Assembly (NCBI GenBank): GCA_038323375.1
Contig: JBBQGV010000007.1
Span: 35,693 to 99,692, forward strand
Length of the DNA: 64,000 nt
Source of the DNA: JABWAJ01 sp038323375
GTDB lineage: Bacteria > Bacteroidota > Bacteroidia > Chitinophagales > Saprospiraceae
Direction of reading: 5' to 3'
Position 1 is the first letter of the stretch, and every line of letters starts with the position of its first letter. This document shows positions 56,845 to 64,000 of the stretch, piece after piece. Below the pieces are notes generated by a model, which was not told the origin of the DNA, did no database searches, and worked only from the letters and a program-made list of their open reading frames with translations. The position numbers were made by a program, and so were the translations under genes.

Positions 56845-59421
56845 TTATAATCGCGGATCCACGTCCTCGCTTTCCAGCGCCAGCACGCCAAAAACGCTTT
56901 CGTGAATGCGCCTCAGCGGCTCTTTCCTCACAAACCGTTCCAGCCCTTCCACGCCCAGCGCGAATTCCCTCAAGGCCAAAGATTGCTTACGCGAAAGGTT
57001 TCTATTTTTCAGGCGTTCAAGGTTTCCGGGCAGGTCGTATTCGGGGCCGTAAATAATCCTCAGGTATTCGCTGCCCCTGCATTTTACGGCGGGTTGCAGC
57101 AGGCCTTCCTTTCCGTAGGCAATAAAATCATACGGTTTCACCACCATGCCTTCCCCGCCGGTTGCAGTGCGTTGTTCCCACCAGCTTACGGCGTCTGCAT
57201 AACTTGCTTCGTCCTGAAAATCCACAATTTTATAGGGCGTCGGCAGGAGGAGTTTTGGGTCGAAGTTGCAGATAGCTGCGATGTTTTCCATGTGCCATTC
57301 GTGGTGTTTGTCGGTGTGAACCTGTCCCTCGGTCGCCAAAATGTGGAAAGGCGCGAGCTTATAGTCGTCAACGCTGTTCACCGGCCAACAGTAATGCTGG
57401 TAGGCGTTAATGTATTTTGAAATGGATTCATTTTTTCGGTGGAAATGCTGAAGTGCAGGCATCGCGTCTTCAATGCCCCGTTCCAGGGCTTGTTTCAGGG
57501 CTTTTTCAACTTCAGGAAGAGCCGCCCGCGCCGCAGCGCCAACGGCTGCGTACTGGTCTTTTAACAATGCCTGGGCCTTAGCCGACCACGGCATCAGTTC
57601 TGCATCCAGACATACCCAATCGGTTTGGAAGGTATCCCAAAAATCACTTGCTGTCAGGGCGCTGGTCACCCGGGCAAGGAATTGCTGCTCAAGCGCGGCG
57701 TCATTGAAAAAATTTCTGCCGGTACGGGTGTAGCAAACGCCCGCTCCCTCATTGGCAACGCCAAAGCGGTTGACGGCGGTCGCTTCATCCCTGCACAAGA
57801 CCAAAATGGCCCGCGAGCCCATGTGCTTTTCTTCGCAAATGACTTTTTCAACGCCCCGTTTTTTATAATAATTCAGCGCTTGAAAAGGGTGTTCCAAATA
57901 TTCCGGCAGCTCGCTCGTAGCGCAAGGCGACATCGTGGGCGGCAAATAAATCAGCCACTTGGGGTTGATGGCGAAGCGGCTCATGACCTCCAGTGCAGCA
58001 ATCGAATTTTCTTCCTGGATGGTGATGTTGTTGCGCAGCCGGGTCTGAACGATTCGTTTGCCGATGACGTCTTCGATGTTTAGTAAATCGTCGTATTCCT
58101 GCTGCGAACTCAATGGCGTTGTACCACCCCGGTATCCGATGGGTCTTGCCGGTTCGCAGTACACCTGCTTCGCTTTCACCGCCACCAATTCCTCTTCCGG
58201 GTAGCGCAGAGCCGTCAATTTCCCACCAAATACGCAGCCCGTGTCAATGTCTATGGTGCGATTCAGCCACTCCGGTTCCGGAATCGGCGTATGGCCATAA
58301 ACGACCTTCGCTTTTCCGCGGTAGTCTTTGGCCCAATTGTACCGCACAGGCAGGCCGAATTCGTCAATTTCTCCGGAGGTTTCGCCGTACAAACAGAAGT
58401 TTCTAACGGCTGCGGATCCCCTTCCCTGCATGTCTTCTTTGATCCCGGCGTGCGCAACAACTAAGCGGCCTCTGTCAAAAACGTAGTGGCTGATCAGGCC
58501 GTAGAGGAAGGTTTTGACCAAACCTTTGAATTCAGCGGATTCGTTTTCCAACTGCTGTACGGTTACCTCCAGCCCGTGCTTTAGCTGGACTTCTTTTCCG
58601 CTGAGGTATTTTTCTAATTTCAAATCGTGGTTACCGGGAACGCAATAGGCCGCGCCGGAATGCACCATACTCATCACTAAGCGCAAGACGCCGGGGGAGT
58701 CAGGACCCCGGTCTATCAAATCCCCCACAAAAACAGCTTTTCTGCCCTGCGGAGGGGTCACGTTGAAACCGAAATTGCGGTCATCCGCTTCTGCCTTGTT
58801 GATCCCGTAACCCAGCGCAGTAAGCAGTTCGCACAGTTCTTCAAAACATCCGTGTACATCGCCAATAATGTCGAACGGCCCCGATTCGTTCTTTTTGTCG
58901 TTGTACAGCTTTTCACGCGCAATAGCGGTCACGGCGTCTACTTCCTCAGGGGTGTTGAGTACCGCAACGCTTCTGAAGCCTTCTTTTTTTAATCCGCGCA
59001 AAGCCTTTCTCAACTGTTGCTGTTGCAGCCGGATCACGTGGCCTTTGAACTTCCGGTCGGGTCTCAACTCGTTTCGAGCTTTACAAATTTCTTCGGGTAA
59101 ATCCAGCACAATCGCAACAGGCAAACAATGGTAGGTTTTGGCCAATTGAATCAGCGCGTTGCGCGATGGTTTCTGGGTGTTGGTTGCGTCAATGACGGTC
59201 AATAACCCATTTTTCAGCCGTTTACCGGCAATGTAAAACAGCACCCCGAAGGCGTCGTCGGTAGCCGACTGATTGTTCTCGTCGTCCGAAACCAATGCCC
59301 TGCATTCGTCGGAAGAAAGGATCTCCGTTTTTTTGAAATGTTTTTTGGCGAAACTGCTCTTGCCCGAGCCCGAAGCACCAATCAAAACAACGAGGGAAAA
59401 TTCGGGGATTTTAAGTTCCAT
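56845..59421 (-). CDS. pnkp: Polynucleotide kinase-phosphatase (RNA repair)
   Basis: An 858-residue three-domain RNA-repair enzyme, matching bacterial Pnkp of about 870 residues. The N-terminal 5'-OH kinase has P-loop GASGSGKS (15-22). The central metallophosphatase (2',3'-phosphatase) has GDVHG (187-191), GDLIDRG (233-239) and GNHD (263-266). The C-terminal ligase-like adenylyltransferase has the nucleotidyl lysine in EEKHMGSR (Lys532). Bacterial Pnkp works with Hen1 to heal and seal RNA cut by ribotoxins. Its start codon lies inside the end of hen1 (11-bp overlap ATGGAACTTAA), so the two are translationally coupled. All key residues are present. Confidence 0.96.
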   Translation of the reverse strand: MELKIPEFSLVVLIGASGSGKSSFAKKHFKKTEILSSDECRALVSDDENNQSATDDAFGVLFYIAGKRLKNGLLTVIDATNTQKPSRNALIQLAKTYHCLPVAIVLDLPEEICKARNELRPDRKFKGHVIRLQQQQLRKALRGLKKEGFRSVAVLNTPEEVDAVTAIAREKLYNDKKNESGPFDIIGDVHGCFEELCELLTALGYGINKAEADDRNFGFNVTPPQGRKAVFVGDLIDRGPDSPGVLRLVMSMVHSGAAYCVPGNHDLKLEKYLSGKEVQLKHGLEVTVQQLENESAEFKGLVKTFLYGLISHYVFDRGRLVVAHAGIKEDMQGRGSAAVRNFCLYGETSGEIDEFGLPVRYNWAKDYRGKAKVVYGHTPIPEPEWLNRTIDIDTGCVFGGKLTALRYPEEELVAVKAKQVYCEPARPIGYRGGTTPLSSQQEYDDLLNIEDVIGKRIVQTRLRNNITIQEENSIAALEVMSRFAINPKWLIYLPPTMSPCATSELPEYLEHPFQALNYYKKRGVEKVICEEKHMGSRAILVLCRDEATAVNRFGVANEGAGVCYTRTGRNFFNDAALEQQFLARVTSALTASDFWDTFQTDWVCLDAELMPWSAKAQALLKDQYAAVGAAARAALPEVEKALKQALERGIEDAMPALQHFHRKNESISKYINAYQHYCWPVNSVDDYKLAPFHILATEGQVHTDKHHEWHMENIAAICNFDPKLLLPTPYKIVDFQDEASYADAVSWWEQRTATGGEGMVVKPYDFIAYGKEGLLQPAVKCRGSEYLRIIYGPEYDLPGNLERLKNRNLSRKQSLALREFALGVEGLERFVRKEPLRRIHESVFGVLALESEDVDPRL

Positions 59422-60814
59422 AAGTAAAAATTGCCATTTGTGAAGGGGCGCCTATGTTTTCAACTTCGTCTCCAATGGGCAGCAACTCCAAGGTGTAATT
59501 GTATTTTTTTCCAATGCTTTCGGCCCAGCTTGCAAACTCCGGACGCGTCCATTCAAAGCGGTGGTCGTCGTGCCGCATGGCTTCGGCGTCCAATTTTTCC
59601 CACACGACATTGTATGCTTTGTTCGGGGTCGTCAGCACGATGGTTTTGGGTTTTGCAAACTCAAAAAGCACCCGCTCGAACGCTTTCAGCCGGTTCAGAT
59701 CCAGATGCTCAATCACTTCAACAACGGCGGCAGCGTCGTAGCCTTCCAGCCGTTGATCGCGGTAGGTGAGCGACCCTTGGAACAATTTGATCCTTTCCTT
59801 TTGTTTGGGCGCCATTTCATCAAAGTGCAGGCGTTCTTTGGCTTTGATCAATTCGCTGTAAGCAACGTCCATGCCTGCAATTTCGGTGAACTGCTTGTTT
59901 TTGAGCAACTGCCGGATCAATTTGCCTTCGCCGCAGCCCAAGTCCAACACCCGCGCTGCGCCGGATTCCGCTAATTTTTCAGCAGCTAATTTTATCCTTT
60001 TGTTGTGGAGGGTTTCCTTTTTGACATTTGTTTCCGAGCCTTCTGCAACATCCGCTACAGGGTCTTCCACGGGTTCTCCTTCGCTGATGGTTTCAAGAGC
60101 CTGCCGCGAAAGCGAATGCAGGTTGATGAGGTACCTCCGGATGATTTGTTCCCGCTCCGGATGGTCTTTTAACCAGCCTTCGCCTTTTTCCAAGAGCTTG
60201 TCTATTTCGGATCGGCTGACAAAATAGTGCTTGTCGTTATCGAGCGCAGGGATCAGCACATACAAATGCGACAACAGCGCTTTGGTGGGGATGGTATGGC
60301 GGAGTTTCAGCGCGTAGTATTTGCTGGGACCCCATTCCGGAAACAGGGGGTCAAGTTCGTGTCTTGTTAATTCAACGTCGTACCCGAGGGGTTCAAAAAA
60401 CTTTCGGATGATGATTTCTCCGCCTTGTGGAGCCGGCAGGACGGGGATGCTGACTTCAAAAGGGAAAGGAACCTCCACCAATTCCGGCTTGTCTTTGCAT
60501 TTGCCGTTCAGGGCAGAAGAAAAGGCTTTCGCCAAAGCCACGCTCAGGAAAGAAGAAGCTACATAAGGCCGGTCGTTCACGTAGTGACCCAGTGAAAAAT
60601 TTTCGTTGCCCAAGTTTCGCGCGCCCCGCACCAGCGCAATCGGGTCAATGTCGAGCAGCAGGCTGACCGTTGTTTTTTCTATACTGTTTTCAGGATAAAA
60701 GACATGGGCTTTCCCTACGGATAATTCCACCGACTGGAATTTGTCGGGGTGCTTGTGCAGCAAATAGCCCAGATCGGTGGCTGGTTGCCGGGTTGTTGTG
60801 ATGTTTAAAATCAT
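59411..60814 (-). CDS. hen1: 3'-terminal RNA ribose 2'-O-methyltransferase Hen1
   Basis: A 467-residue protein from the ATG at 60814. An open frame extends upstream through a dispersed repeat and would give a non-native N-terminus, so I reject the longer start. The N-terminal half is the Hen1-specific domain that activates the Pnkp ligase (MILNITTTRQPATDLGYLLHKHP). The C-terminal methyltransferase domain has VLDLGCGEGKLIRQLL (SAM site) and VVEVIEHLDLNRL (metal-binding residues). It methylates the 2'-OH of the broken RNA before sealing, so that the repaired site resists re-cutting. It is first in the hen1-pnkp operon. Confidence 0.95.
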   Translation of the reverse strand: MILNITTTRQPATDLGYLLHKHPDKFQSVELSVGKAHVFYPENSIEKTTVSLLLDIDPIALVRGARNLGNENFSLGHYVNDRPYVASSFLSVALAKAFSSALNGKCKDKPELVEVPFPFEVSIPVLPAPQGGEIIIRKFFEPLGYDVELTRHELDPLFPEWGPSKYYALKLRHTIPTKALLSHLYVLIPALDNDKHYFVSRSEIDKLLEKGEGWLKDHPEREQIIRRYLINLHSLSRQALETISEGEPVEDPVADVAEGSETNVKKETLHNKRIKLAAEKLAESGAARVLDLGCGEGKLIRQLLKNKQFTEIAGMDVAYSELIKAKERLHFDEMAPKQKERIKLFQGSLTYRDQRLEGYDAAAVVEVIEHLDLNRLKAFERVLFEFAKPKTIVLTTPNKAYNVVWEKLDAEAMRHDDHRFEWTRPEFASWAESIGKKYNYTLELLPIGDEVENIGAPSQMAIFTYGT

Positions 60815-60848
60815 GGAACTGGTTTCGGTATTGTTGAAAAGTTTTGAA

Positions 60849-60900
60849 CCGGGCAGGGCCCGTTGAATAGTAGGCACGAGGCCGAAGCCCCGCGCCAGCG
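60849..60900 (+). repeat. Dispersed GGGCAAAGCCC repeat, copy E
   Basis: CGGGCAGGGCCCG hairpin (60850-60862), then TTGAATAGTAGGCACGAGGC and CGAAGCCCCGCGCCAGCG. It lies between the channel-like gene and hen1 (both minus strand), so in transcription terms it is in the hen1 upstream region. Confidence 0.65.
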
Positions 60901-60903
60901 GTG

Positions 60904-61260
60904 TTATTTTTCCTCCCCGTCCTTTTCAACCTGCAAAATGTGCAACAGCCGGTGAATGATCGGTGCAAAAAATACGGCGGTAATGCTTAAAAACGCAACG
61001 CCGCTGTACAAGGCGTAAAAGGACGAAAAGAGCTTTGCTCCGGTCGTGGTCATCTCTGCAACCGGCCCCATCCCGGTTAGAATCATGGACGACATATGGA
61101 AACTGTCAAGCCAACTAATTCGCCCGATAAAATGATACCCCAATACTCCGATTCCCAGGGAAATAGCAATCAGCAATACGGCAAATAATCCATAGCGACC
61201 AAGCCGCATGAAAAAATGGGACAATGGCACGACTTTTTGGCTGCGGTGTTCTAATTTCAT
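60904..61260 (-). CDS. Small two-TM channel-like membrane protein
   Basis: A 118-residue protein with the layout of a two-helix potassium-channel pore unit: TM1 (about 25-46; LFAVLLIAISLGIGVLGYHF), a pore-helix-like DSFHMSSMILTGMGPVAEM, then TM2 (about 77-103; LFSSFYALYSGVAFLSITAVFFAP). The would-be filter is TGMGP rather than TVGYGD, so potassium selectivity is unlikely to be standard. Conserved elements around it (the SMILTG and FSSFYALYSGVAFL-type motifs) suggest a real gene family. The charged C-terminus is cytoplasmic. Function unknown. Confidence 0.65.
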   Translation of the reverse strand: MKLEHRSQKVVPLSHFFMRLGRYGLFAVLLIAISLGIGVLGYHFIGRISWLDSFHMSSMILTGMGPVAEMTTTGAKLFSSFYALYSGVAFLSITAVFFAPIIHRLLHILQVEKDGEEK

Positions 61261-61357
61261 ACCGATAGATTTTATGGTTTATGCACTTCGGCAGGCATTA
61301 AAGGCTCAGTAAGAAGAGAAGGTTCCCACTGACTACAGTGGTAGGCCTGGCTTCCTT

Positions 61358-62191
61358 TCAGGACTTTTTACGGCGCCGAATCCCTCTGATCACAAAAAAC
61401 AAGCCCAACCCCAGCACGAAAAAAGGCCATAAGCTGGTGAGGCCGATGGCCACCCAGCCCAGATTGGTCCAGCCGTTTTGGAGGGCTTGGCCGAATTTTG
61501 AACCGAAGCCGAAAGAAGCCGTCGTTTTTTGATAGTACGTCACCGTCAGGGTGCTGAAGGAAACCTTGTCTGTCAAATATTTCAGCCGCCCTTCGATGGA
61601 TTCAATGTCGCTCCGCAGGGTTCCGATTTCCCGTTCGATGTTCAGGATTTCGTCCACTTTTTTTGCCTGTTTTAGCAATTCCAGGTACCGGGTTTCGAGT
61701 TCTTTTTTGGTTTTCAGGCGCGCTTGAACGTCAATGAACTCCTCGGTCACATCCTGAGCGCTGATGTTTTTGCTGTCGAGCTTTTTAGCGCTGGCAGAAA
61801 TTTTGTTGAGGAGCGTATCGAATTGACCAGCCGGAATGCGGAGGATGAGTTGGTGCTGGATTCGGTCGTATTCGTTGTAGGCGTTGTCCTGCGCCAGGTA
61901 CCCGCCGCTTTCGGCCACTGCGGTGGTGATGAGCTGTCGGGTCGCTTGGAGGTCTTCGGTTTCAAAGGTGATGGATCCTTCTTTGATGATTTTGCGCTCG
62001 ATCGGCTGCGGTGAATTTTGTGGTTCTGCTTCTGGGGGCTGCGGTGGTAGATCCTGTGATTCCCTTTCAGCGCCTGCCTGATCCATTTCTGCTGACATGT
62101 CGGTTGTAAAGCTTGCATTGTCTTGTTTTGCGCTGCACGCAAACGCCATCGCCAAAGAGAGGATGGCCAAAAACCGGAGGAGCTTTTTCAT
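61358..62191 (-). CDS. DUF4349 domain-containing lipoprotein
   Basis: A 277-residue protein from the ATG at 62191 (signal peptide FLAILSLAMAFAC, lipidated cysteine about residue 18); the longer open frame upstream is not a signal sequence. DUF4349 covers about 70-245: GSITFETEDLQATRQLI, ESGGYLAQDNAYNEYDRI, LILRIPAGQFDTLLNKI, followed by a long coiled-coil with heptads (LKTKKELETRYLELLKQAKKVDEILNIEREIGTL) and SFSTLTVTYYQK. A C-terminal transmembrane helix (LTSLWPFFVLGLGLFFVIRG) ends with RRRKKS, so the protein may span the space between two membranes. Function unknown. Confidence 0.85.
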   Translation of the reverse strand: MKKLLRFLAILSLAMAFACSAKQDNASFTTDMSAEMDQAGAERESQDLPPQPPEAEPQNSPQPIERKIIKEGSITFETEDLQATRQLITTAVAESGGYLAQDNAYNEYDRIQHQLILRIPAGQFDTLLNKISASAKKLDSKNISAQDVTEEFIDVQARLKTKKELETRYLELLKQAKKVDEILNIEREIGTLRSDIESIEGRLKYLTDKVSFSTLTVTYYQKTTASFGFGSKFGQALQNGWTNLGWVAIGLTSLWPFFVLGLGLFFVIRGIRRRKKS

Positions 62192-62274
62192 AGTGAATGA
62201 GGATATAGGATGATGGCAAGATTGCCTTGAAAGCATGATGGGGTTTTGGGGTTTTTGGGTGTGAGAGACCGGCA

Positions 62275-62741
62275 TTACAGCTTAATCCGTTTCCCACTCC
62301 TTGCACTTCGCTTCGCCGCATCCAAAATCTCCATGATCGTCATGCGCCGACAGATCATTGTCGTCAAGCAAGATCTCTTTCCGAACCACCGCTTTGAAAA
62401 ATGAAAACGGATCCTGAAACGGCGCGGGGCGCTCAGGAAGGTTGATGGCTGTTTCTTTGTTTTTCTCCTGAAATCGGTAGCTTAGGTTGTTCCGGTCTTT
62501 GGCAGTGATGAGGCCGCTGCGGCAGTAGATTTCGAGGTCTTTTTTGGAAAAAGGCCAGTTCCCGATTGGGTTCTGCAATGCCTGCGATTTCAATGTCCCC
62601 GTTTTTGACACTGCTAAAAATCCAGTGAACGTGGGTGTGAGTGAGGCCGGCTACGCCAATGCGCAGGGGTTGTTTGTTTTGGTCGAGCAGGGAAGTGCTC
62701 AGCATGGCTAAGATTAGAAAAGCAACTAAACGCAGTCTCAT
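62275..62741 (-). pseudogene. Decayed Gfo/Idh/MocA oxidoreductase
   Basis: The minus strand shows three pieces in three frames. The N-terminus from the ATG at 62741 reads signal-like, then LRIGVAGLTHTHVHWIFSSV..GDIEIAGIAEPNRELA, a typical Gfo/Idh NAD-binding start. A middle piece ends PERPAPFQDPFSFFKAVVRKEI and DNDLSA, as in the C-terminal part of the family. The last piece reads MTIMEILDAAKRSARSGKRIKL to the stop at 62275. Most of the roughly 330 residues expected between the first and middle pieces are missing, and at least two frameshifts are needed. It is a dead gene. Confidence 0.8.
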
Positions 62742-62986
62742 ATTACTCAATTTTAATTCCATAAACATGGGTATCCAGTTCCGTTCCCGGCAGCATCAAA
62801 TATCGTAACTTGCCGCCACACGAGAGCGTTTTTGTTCCATTTTCAGTGTGATATTTTCCATTCAACAAAGATTAAATGAATTGCCGAACTGAAGTTGTTG
62901 AAAGAATCGGTGAAAAAGAGGACGCTTGACTTCTTAGACTTGATTGCGGCAAAACCCTATCTTGGCCTCAAATAAATTTTCTGCTC

Positions 62987-63922
62987 ATGCCGCCAAAGCT
63001 TTCCGTCGTTGTCACGGTTTATAACGAAGCACCTAATATCCAGCCGCTGATAGAACGCATCACCCAGGCGCTGGAAGGAATAGACTATGAAATCCTGTAC
63101 GTAGACGACGGCTCTACCGACGACACACTCAAGGAGTTGTACAGCATCACACATCCCCGGCTCCGCGTGGTAGAATTTCGCAAAAATTACGGACAGAGCT
63201 TAGCCCTGATGGCCGGAATTGACTATGCCCGGGGGGAATACATCGCCACCCTCGACGGCGACCTTCAAAACGACCCTTCCGATATTCCAGCCATGATGGC
63301 CTTAGCGGAAAGCGGCGGATGGGATCTGGTTGCCGGGGAGCGCGTCAACCGCCAGGATGGGTTTGTGCTGCGCAAAATTCCCAGCCGCATTGCCAATTTC
63401 ATCATCCGGAACGCCGCCGGCGTGAACCTGCGCGACTACGGCTGCGCGCTGCGCGTTTTTCGCGGCGACCTGGCCAAAGAAATGGGCCTTTACGGCGAAT
63501 TGCACCGCTTCATTCCCGTGCTGGCACACCTCGAAGGCGCCCGCATTACCCAGGTGCCCGTGAAGCACCACGCCCGGCAGTTTGGAACCTCCAAGTATGG
63601 CCTCGGGCGCACCTTCAAGGTCATGAGCGACCTGCTGCTGATGCTGTTTTTAAAGCGCTACATGCAAAAACCCATGCACTTGTTCGGGAATGTGGGCATG
63701 CTGCTGTTCGGCATTGGCGCGCTGATCAATTTGTACCTCATCATTTTGAAAATACTGGGGCACGACATTTGGGGCAAACCCCTCATGATTCTGGGACTGA
63801 TGCTGATCCTCGCGGGCATTCAGTTGGTCACCGTCGGCATCGTGATCGAAATTCAAATGCGCACCTACTTTGAATCGCAGCAGAAACGACCGTATAAGGT
63901 TCGGAAAGTGACGGAAGGATAG
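62987..63922 (+). CDS. Family 2 glycosyltransferase with two C-terminal TM helices
   Basis: A 311-residue membrane glycosyltransferase of the DPM1/GtrB type: SVVVTVYNEAPNIQPLIERI, YVDDGSTDDT, EFRKNYGQSLALMAGIDYA, ATLDGDLQNDPSDIPAM (metal-binding DGD), GERVNRQDG, YGCALRVFR, then an amphipathic segment and two helices (about 231-255 and 263-291). It probably transfers a sugar from a nucleotide sugar to undecaprenyl phosphate on the cytoplasmic face of the inner membrane, for later glycan or protein modification. No flippase or partner is visible before the window ends. Confidence 0.9.
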   Translation: MPPKLSVVVTVYNEAPNIQPLIERITQALEGIDYEILYVDDGSTDDTLKELYSITHPRLRVVEFRKNYGQSLALMAGIDYARGEYIATLDGDLQNDPSDIPAMMALAESGGWDLVAGERVNRQDGFVLRKIPSRIANFIIRNAAGVNLRDYGCALRVFRGDLAKEMGLYGELHRFIPVLAHLEGARITQVPVKHHARQFGTSKYGLGRTFKVMSDLLLMLFLKRYMQKPMHLFGNVGMLLFGIGALINLYLIILKILGHDIWGKPLMILGLMLILAGIQLVTVGIVIEIQMRTYFESQQKRPYKVRKVTEG

Positions 63923-64000
63923 GATTGGGCGGGTGACGGTTCGGGCACCACCCAAGGGGTGCGACACGGGAACCCCCCACACCCGGTACCCACGACGTTA

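Noticed and set aside
62752..62870. Short minus-strand open stretch of about 40 codons upstream of the Gfo/Idh relic
   Set aside because: It has no start, is preceded by a stop, and is too short to separate from chance; it might be a scrap of another gene, but I cannot support it.

Overview
The window looks like a chromosome segment of a Bacteroidota bacterium, most likely of the Saprospirales type (inference from gene content). The signs are type IX secretion (T9SS) genes and substrates, SprB-type adhesin repeats, PorP/SprF proteins, STN-bearing TonB receptors with a DUF4249 partner, and promoters of the Bacteroidota form TTTG-N19/20-TAnnTTTG. Most genes are of moderate GC. Two stretches are clearly AT-richer: 15.9-17.04 kb and 32.7-34.3 kb.

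Layout. 0-12.5 kb (minus strand): a truncated PorP/SprF gene, its likely T9SS type B partner, and a 3259-residue surface protein with Kazal domains and 23 tandem 82-residue modules. 13-17.4 kb: lgt, a broken beta-helix T9SS gene and a chimeric beta-propeller T9SS gene. 17.5-21.2 kb (minus): a small membrane protein and an amide-ligase-like set (permuted ATP-grasp, class I glutamine amidotransferase, ATP-grasp with a Lys/Ala tail). 21.4-22 kb: DUF433 antitoxin with a DUF5615 toxin cut by an in-frame stop. 22-27.4 kb: gcvP, a biotin carrier protein, an RNA-ligase remnant and a GHL10 glycosidase-like protein. 27.7-32.7 kb: PorP plus an OmpA/PorE-like protein fused to DUF1573, then a lipoprotein metallopeptidase.

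32.7-39.5 kb is the accessory heart of the window. It holds a two-gene ATPase plus PD-(D/E)xK-like module (best candidate for an undescribed defence system), a 103-bp MITE with 19-bp inverted repeats and a 9-bp target duplication beside it, the DUF2256-SDR-DUF2805 operon, and two unrelated ATPase-nuclease genes separated by copies of the 3' end of the neighbouring PorU-like gene.

39.5-64 kb: the PorU-like C25 peptidase, a broken PIN gene, a TonB receptor/DUF4249 pair, a probable zinc locus (TonB receptor, lipoprotein, His-rich proteins, Fur/Zur, MerC) with a shared 15-bp operator, methionine aminotransferase, GH25 lysozyme, a VOC protein, the Pnkp/Hen1 RNA-repair operon, a channel-like protein, a DUF4349 lipoprotein, a decayed Gfo/Idh oxidoreductase and a family 2 glycosyltransferase. 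At least six decayed genes, several foldback elements and a five-copy intergenic repeat show an actively rearranging genome. I saw no rRNA, tRNA or CRISPR array.
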